A DNA stretch of 64,000 nucleotides from Elephas maximus indicus (lineage: Eukaryota > Chordata > Mammalia > Proboscidea > Elephantidae): positions 39,010,378 to 39,074,377 of the forward strand of contig NC_064839.1 of assembly GCF_024166365.1 (NCBI RefSeq). Reading direction: 5' to 3'. The notes below the pieces were generated by a model. It was not told the origin of the DNA and did no database searches. It saw nothing but the letters and a program-made list of their open reading frames with translations. This document shows, piece by piece, positions 58,128 to 64,000 of the stretch. Numbering within the stretch: the stretch's first letter is position 1; each line of letters starts with the position of its first letter. The position numbers and the translations under genes were made by a program.

Positions 58128-58618
58128 TGTCTTACTTATCTAGTGCTGCTATAACAGAAATGCCACAAGCGAATGGCTTTAAAAAAGAAAAATTTATTCT
58201 CTCATAGTTTAGGAGGCTACAAGTCCTAATTCAGGGTGCCAGCTCTAGGGGAAGGCTTTCTCTCTCTGCTGGTTCTGGAGGAAGGTTCTTGTCATCAGTC
58301 TTCTCCGGTTGAGGAGCTTCTCAGTACAGGGATCCTAGATCCAAAGGACTTGCTATTCTTCTGGCTCTTTTTTCTTGGTGGTATGAGGTTCTCCCATCTC
58401 TCTGCTTGCTTCTCTTTTACATCTCAAAAAAGACTGATTTAAGACACAACCTAATCTTGTAGATTGAGTCCTACCTCATTAACATCTTAGAGGTAGGATT
58501 TACAACGCATAGGAAAATCACATCAGGTGACAAAATGGTGGACAGTCACGCAATACTGGGAATCATGGCCTAGCCAAGTTGACACATATTTTGGGGGGAC
58601 ACAATTCAATCCATGCCA
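58128..58618 (-). mobile_element. MaLR-type solo LTR, antisense
   Basis: The plus strand carries TAGTGCTGCTATAACAGAAA at the left and GGGGGACACAATTCAATCCA at the right, the reversed ends of ERVL-MaLR/MLT1-like LTRs. No internal region is attached. It looks younger than the copy at 17606, as its sequence is less eroded. Confidence 0.7.
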
Positions 58619-58684
58619 CTCTATATCTTGCTTGTCTCCTTTAAAAATAGACTTTGGAAGTTCCTTCCAGGCAGCTTTCTAAGA

Positions 58685-58889
58685 AGGAGCCCTGGTGGCA
58701 CAATGGTTAAGTGCTCAACTGCTAACCGAAAGGTCAGGAATTCAAACTCACCAGTGGCTCTGCAGAAGAAAAGACCTGGCAGTCTGCTCCCGTAAAGCTT
58801 ACAGCCTAGGAATCCCTATGGGGCAGTAGTAGTCTGTCCTGTAGGGTTCCTCTGAGTTGGAATGATTTGATGGCATCCAGCAACAATAA
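58685..58889 (+). repeat. AfroSINE, long type
   Basis: AGGAGCCCTGGTGGCACAAT to GGCATCCAGCAACAATAA. The 13-bp duplication CAGCTTTCTAAGA is exact at 58672-58684 and 58890-58902. Confidence 0.93.
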
Positions 58890-59162
58890 CAGCTTTCTAA
58901 GAGATGCATGTCATTCAATTATAGGACTGTAGTAAAGTATATTTGAATGTCTCCTCAGGAAAGTGCATTCAGACTGTTCTAGGTTCATAGTTTTCTTTGC
59001 AATGCGAATTAAGCATCCTGGCGTAGCTCTATGTATTTTCTGATATGTAAAAAAAAAAAAAAAAATTTTTTTTTTCTTATCGATACGGAATAGATTTCCA
59101 GGAGTGGAGCTGCTTAATCAAACGATATATATTATATAATTTGAATAGGTATTGAATAGGTT

Positions 59163-59700
59163 GAATTAGTTGTCACTGAGTCGATTCCAACTCATGGTGA
59201 CTTCATGAATAGGGTTGTTAGGTGCCATCAAGTCAGTTCTGACTTGTAGCAACCCTATGTACAACAGAAAGAAACACTGCCTGGTCCTGTGCCATCCTTA
59301 CAATTGTTGCCATGTTTGAGCCCATTGTTGCAGCCACTGTGTAAGCCTATCTCATCAAGGGTCTTCCTCTTTTTCACTGAGCCTCTACCTTACCAAGCAT
59401 GATGTCCCTCTCCAGGGACTGGTCCCTCTGGATAACATGTCCAAAGTATGTGAGATAAGGTCTCGCCATCCTCGCTTCTAAAGAGAGTTCCGGCTGTACT
59501 CCTTCCAAGACAGATTTGTTTGCTCTTCTGGCAGTCCACGGTGTATTCAATATTCTTCACTGACACCATAATTCAAAGACATCAATTCTTCTTCAGTCTT
59601 CCTTCTTCATAGTCCAGCTTTTGCAAACATAGGGTAGGAAATATATCAGCATAAGCCAAGTCCTTCATCACTATGCAATCTTACCCATCCAAATTGAACA
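59163..59700 (-). mobile_element. RTE (AfroRTE-like) LINE 3' region, antisense
   Basis: The 3' end at the left (GTGCCATCAAGTCAGTTCTG, AGCAACCCTATGTACAACAG) closely resembles the AfroSINE tail. The rest is reversed reverse-transcriptase sequence (TACCAAGCATGATGTCCCTC, CAAGACAGATTTGTTTGCTC). A partial copy of the tail motif at 59163-59200 precedes it. Confidence 0.7.
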
Positions 59701-60120
59701 TCTAATATTGGCATGACCTCTTCTGGTTCCTGCATACTATCCCCTCCAGCAGGCAGGAGACCTTGGGATATGTGTGGCAAGTATCTGGTTGCCTCATGTT
59801 TCATTTACTTTGGGGATGAGCCTTCACTAAATGTATGTGGCCGGATTAAAGGGCGAATTGATTTTATATGGCCTAAAATTCCCTCCGTTTTTCAAAAGGA
59901 AAAACATAACACCTGGAAACATAACACCTGGTACCAATATCTCAAAATGTCTGGAGAGAAACTTTCACCTTAACATTGTTGCTGCCAACATTTAGTATAA
60001 AAAATTATTTGGCAACAATTATTTTGAATCCTGTCACCAAAGGATACATTCTCTGATCCTTCTAAACACAACCCAAACAATACATATGCATATCTGAATC
60101 TGTTCTCTTTTTTGCTACAG

Positions 60121-64000
<3,880 letters not shown>

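Larger units (their letters stand above)
57640..59130 (-). mobile_element. Old L1 fragment, antisense, host of three later insertions
   Basis: Pieces around 57660-57949, 58106-58128, 58619-58671 and 58903-59130 read as one antisense old L1. Two AfroSINEs and one LTR interrupt it. An A-run/T-run boundary lies at about 59050-59075. Confidence 0.45.

Overview
The window looks like nuclear DNA from an afrotherian mammal, most likely a paenungulate (elephant, sirenian or hyrax; elephant is my first guess). The evidence is about two dozen AfroSINE copies in both orientations, an RTE retrotransposon whose 3' end resembles the AfroSINE tail, L1 elements of one recurrent lineage, and old placental repeats (MIR, L2, MER5, MER20, MLT1-like LTRs). 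AfroSINEs occur in a long form and in a form lacking about 45 bases in the middle. The short form is the one I recall as the hyrax-sirenian-elephant subfamily.

The coding content is three tandem, same-strand KRAB zinc-finger genes followed by the start of a Groucho/TLE-type WD40 gene. Gene A (noncoding exon ending at 4369, coding 6002-14265) is a shortened ZNF19 paralog. Gene B (noncoding exon ending at 20181, coding 23811-32761) is the ZNF19 ortholog. Gene C (noncoding exon ending at 38811, coding 40604-47722) is the ZNF23 ortholog. All three have the same layout: a CpG-rich first exon with a shared GGTGACGCACTTCCG motif, a short start-codon exon, a 127-bp KRAB A-box exon, a 114-bp second KRAB exon, and one terminal exon with all the fingers. 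Splice phases agree and the spliced frames are open (346, 457 and 686 aa). The last gene (from 60121, running past the right edge) is TLE7-like and incomplete.

Region by region: 1-2229 is the 5' part of an antisense L1; 3.1-4.1 kb holds an RTE remnant, two AfroSINEs and a perfect 29-bp palindrome; 4.2-15.6 kb is gene A; 15.6-20.1 kb is nested repeats; 20.1-33.5 kb is gene B; 34-38.7 kb is an old L1 split by four later insertions; 38.7-48.2 kb is gene C; 48.2-60.1 kb is mostly noncoding, with one orphan exon candidate and a CTCF-like site; 60.1-64 kb is the TLE-like gene.

KRAB zinc-finger proteins bind DNA through their fingers and silence targets by recruiting TRIM28/KAP1. TLE proteins are co-repressors. 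I see no direct link between them beyond adjacency. The most interesting local event is the ZNF19 duplication: gene B keeps the finger contact residues I recall from human ZNF19, while gene A lost four fingers and changed contact residues in the five that remain intact. Comparisons with human proteins rely on memory, not on a search.
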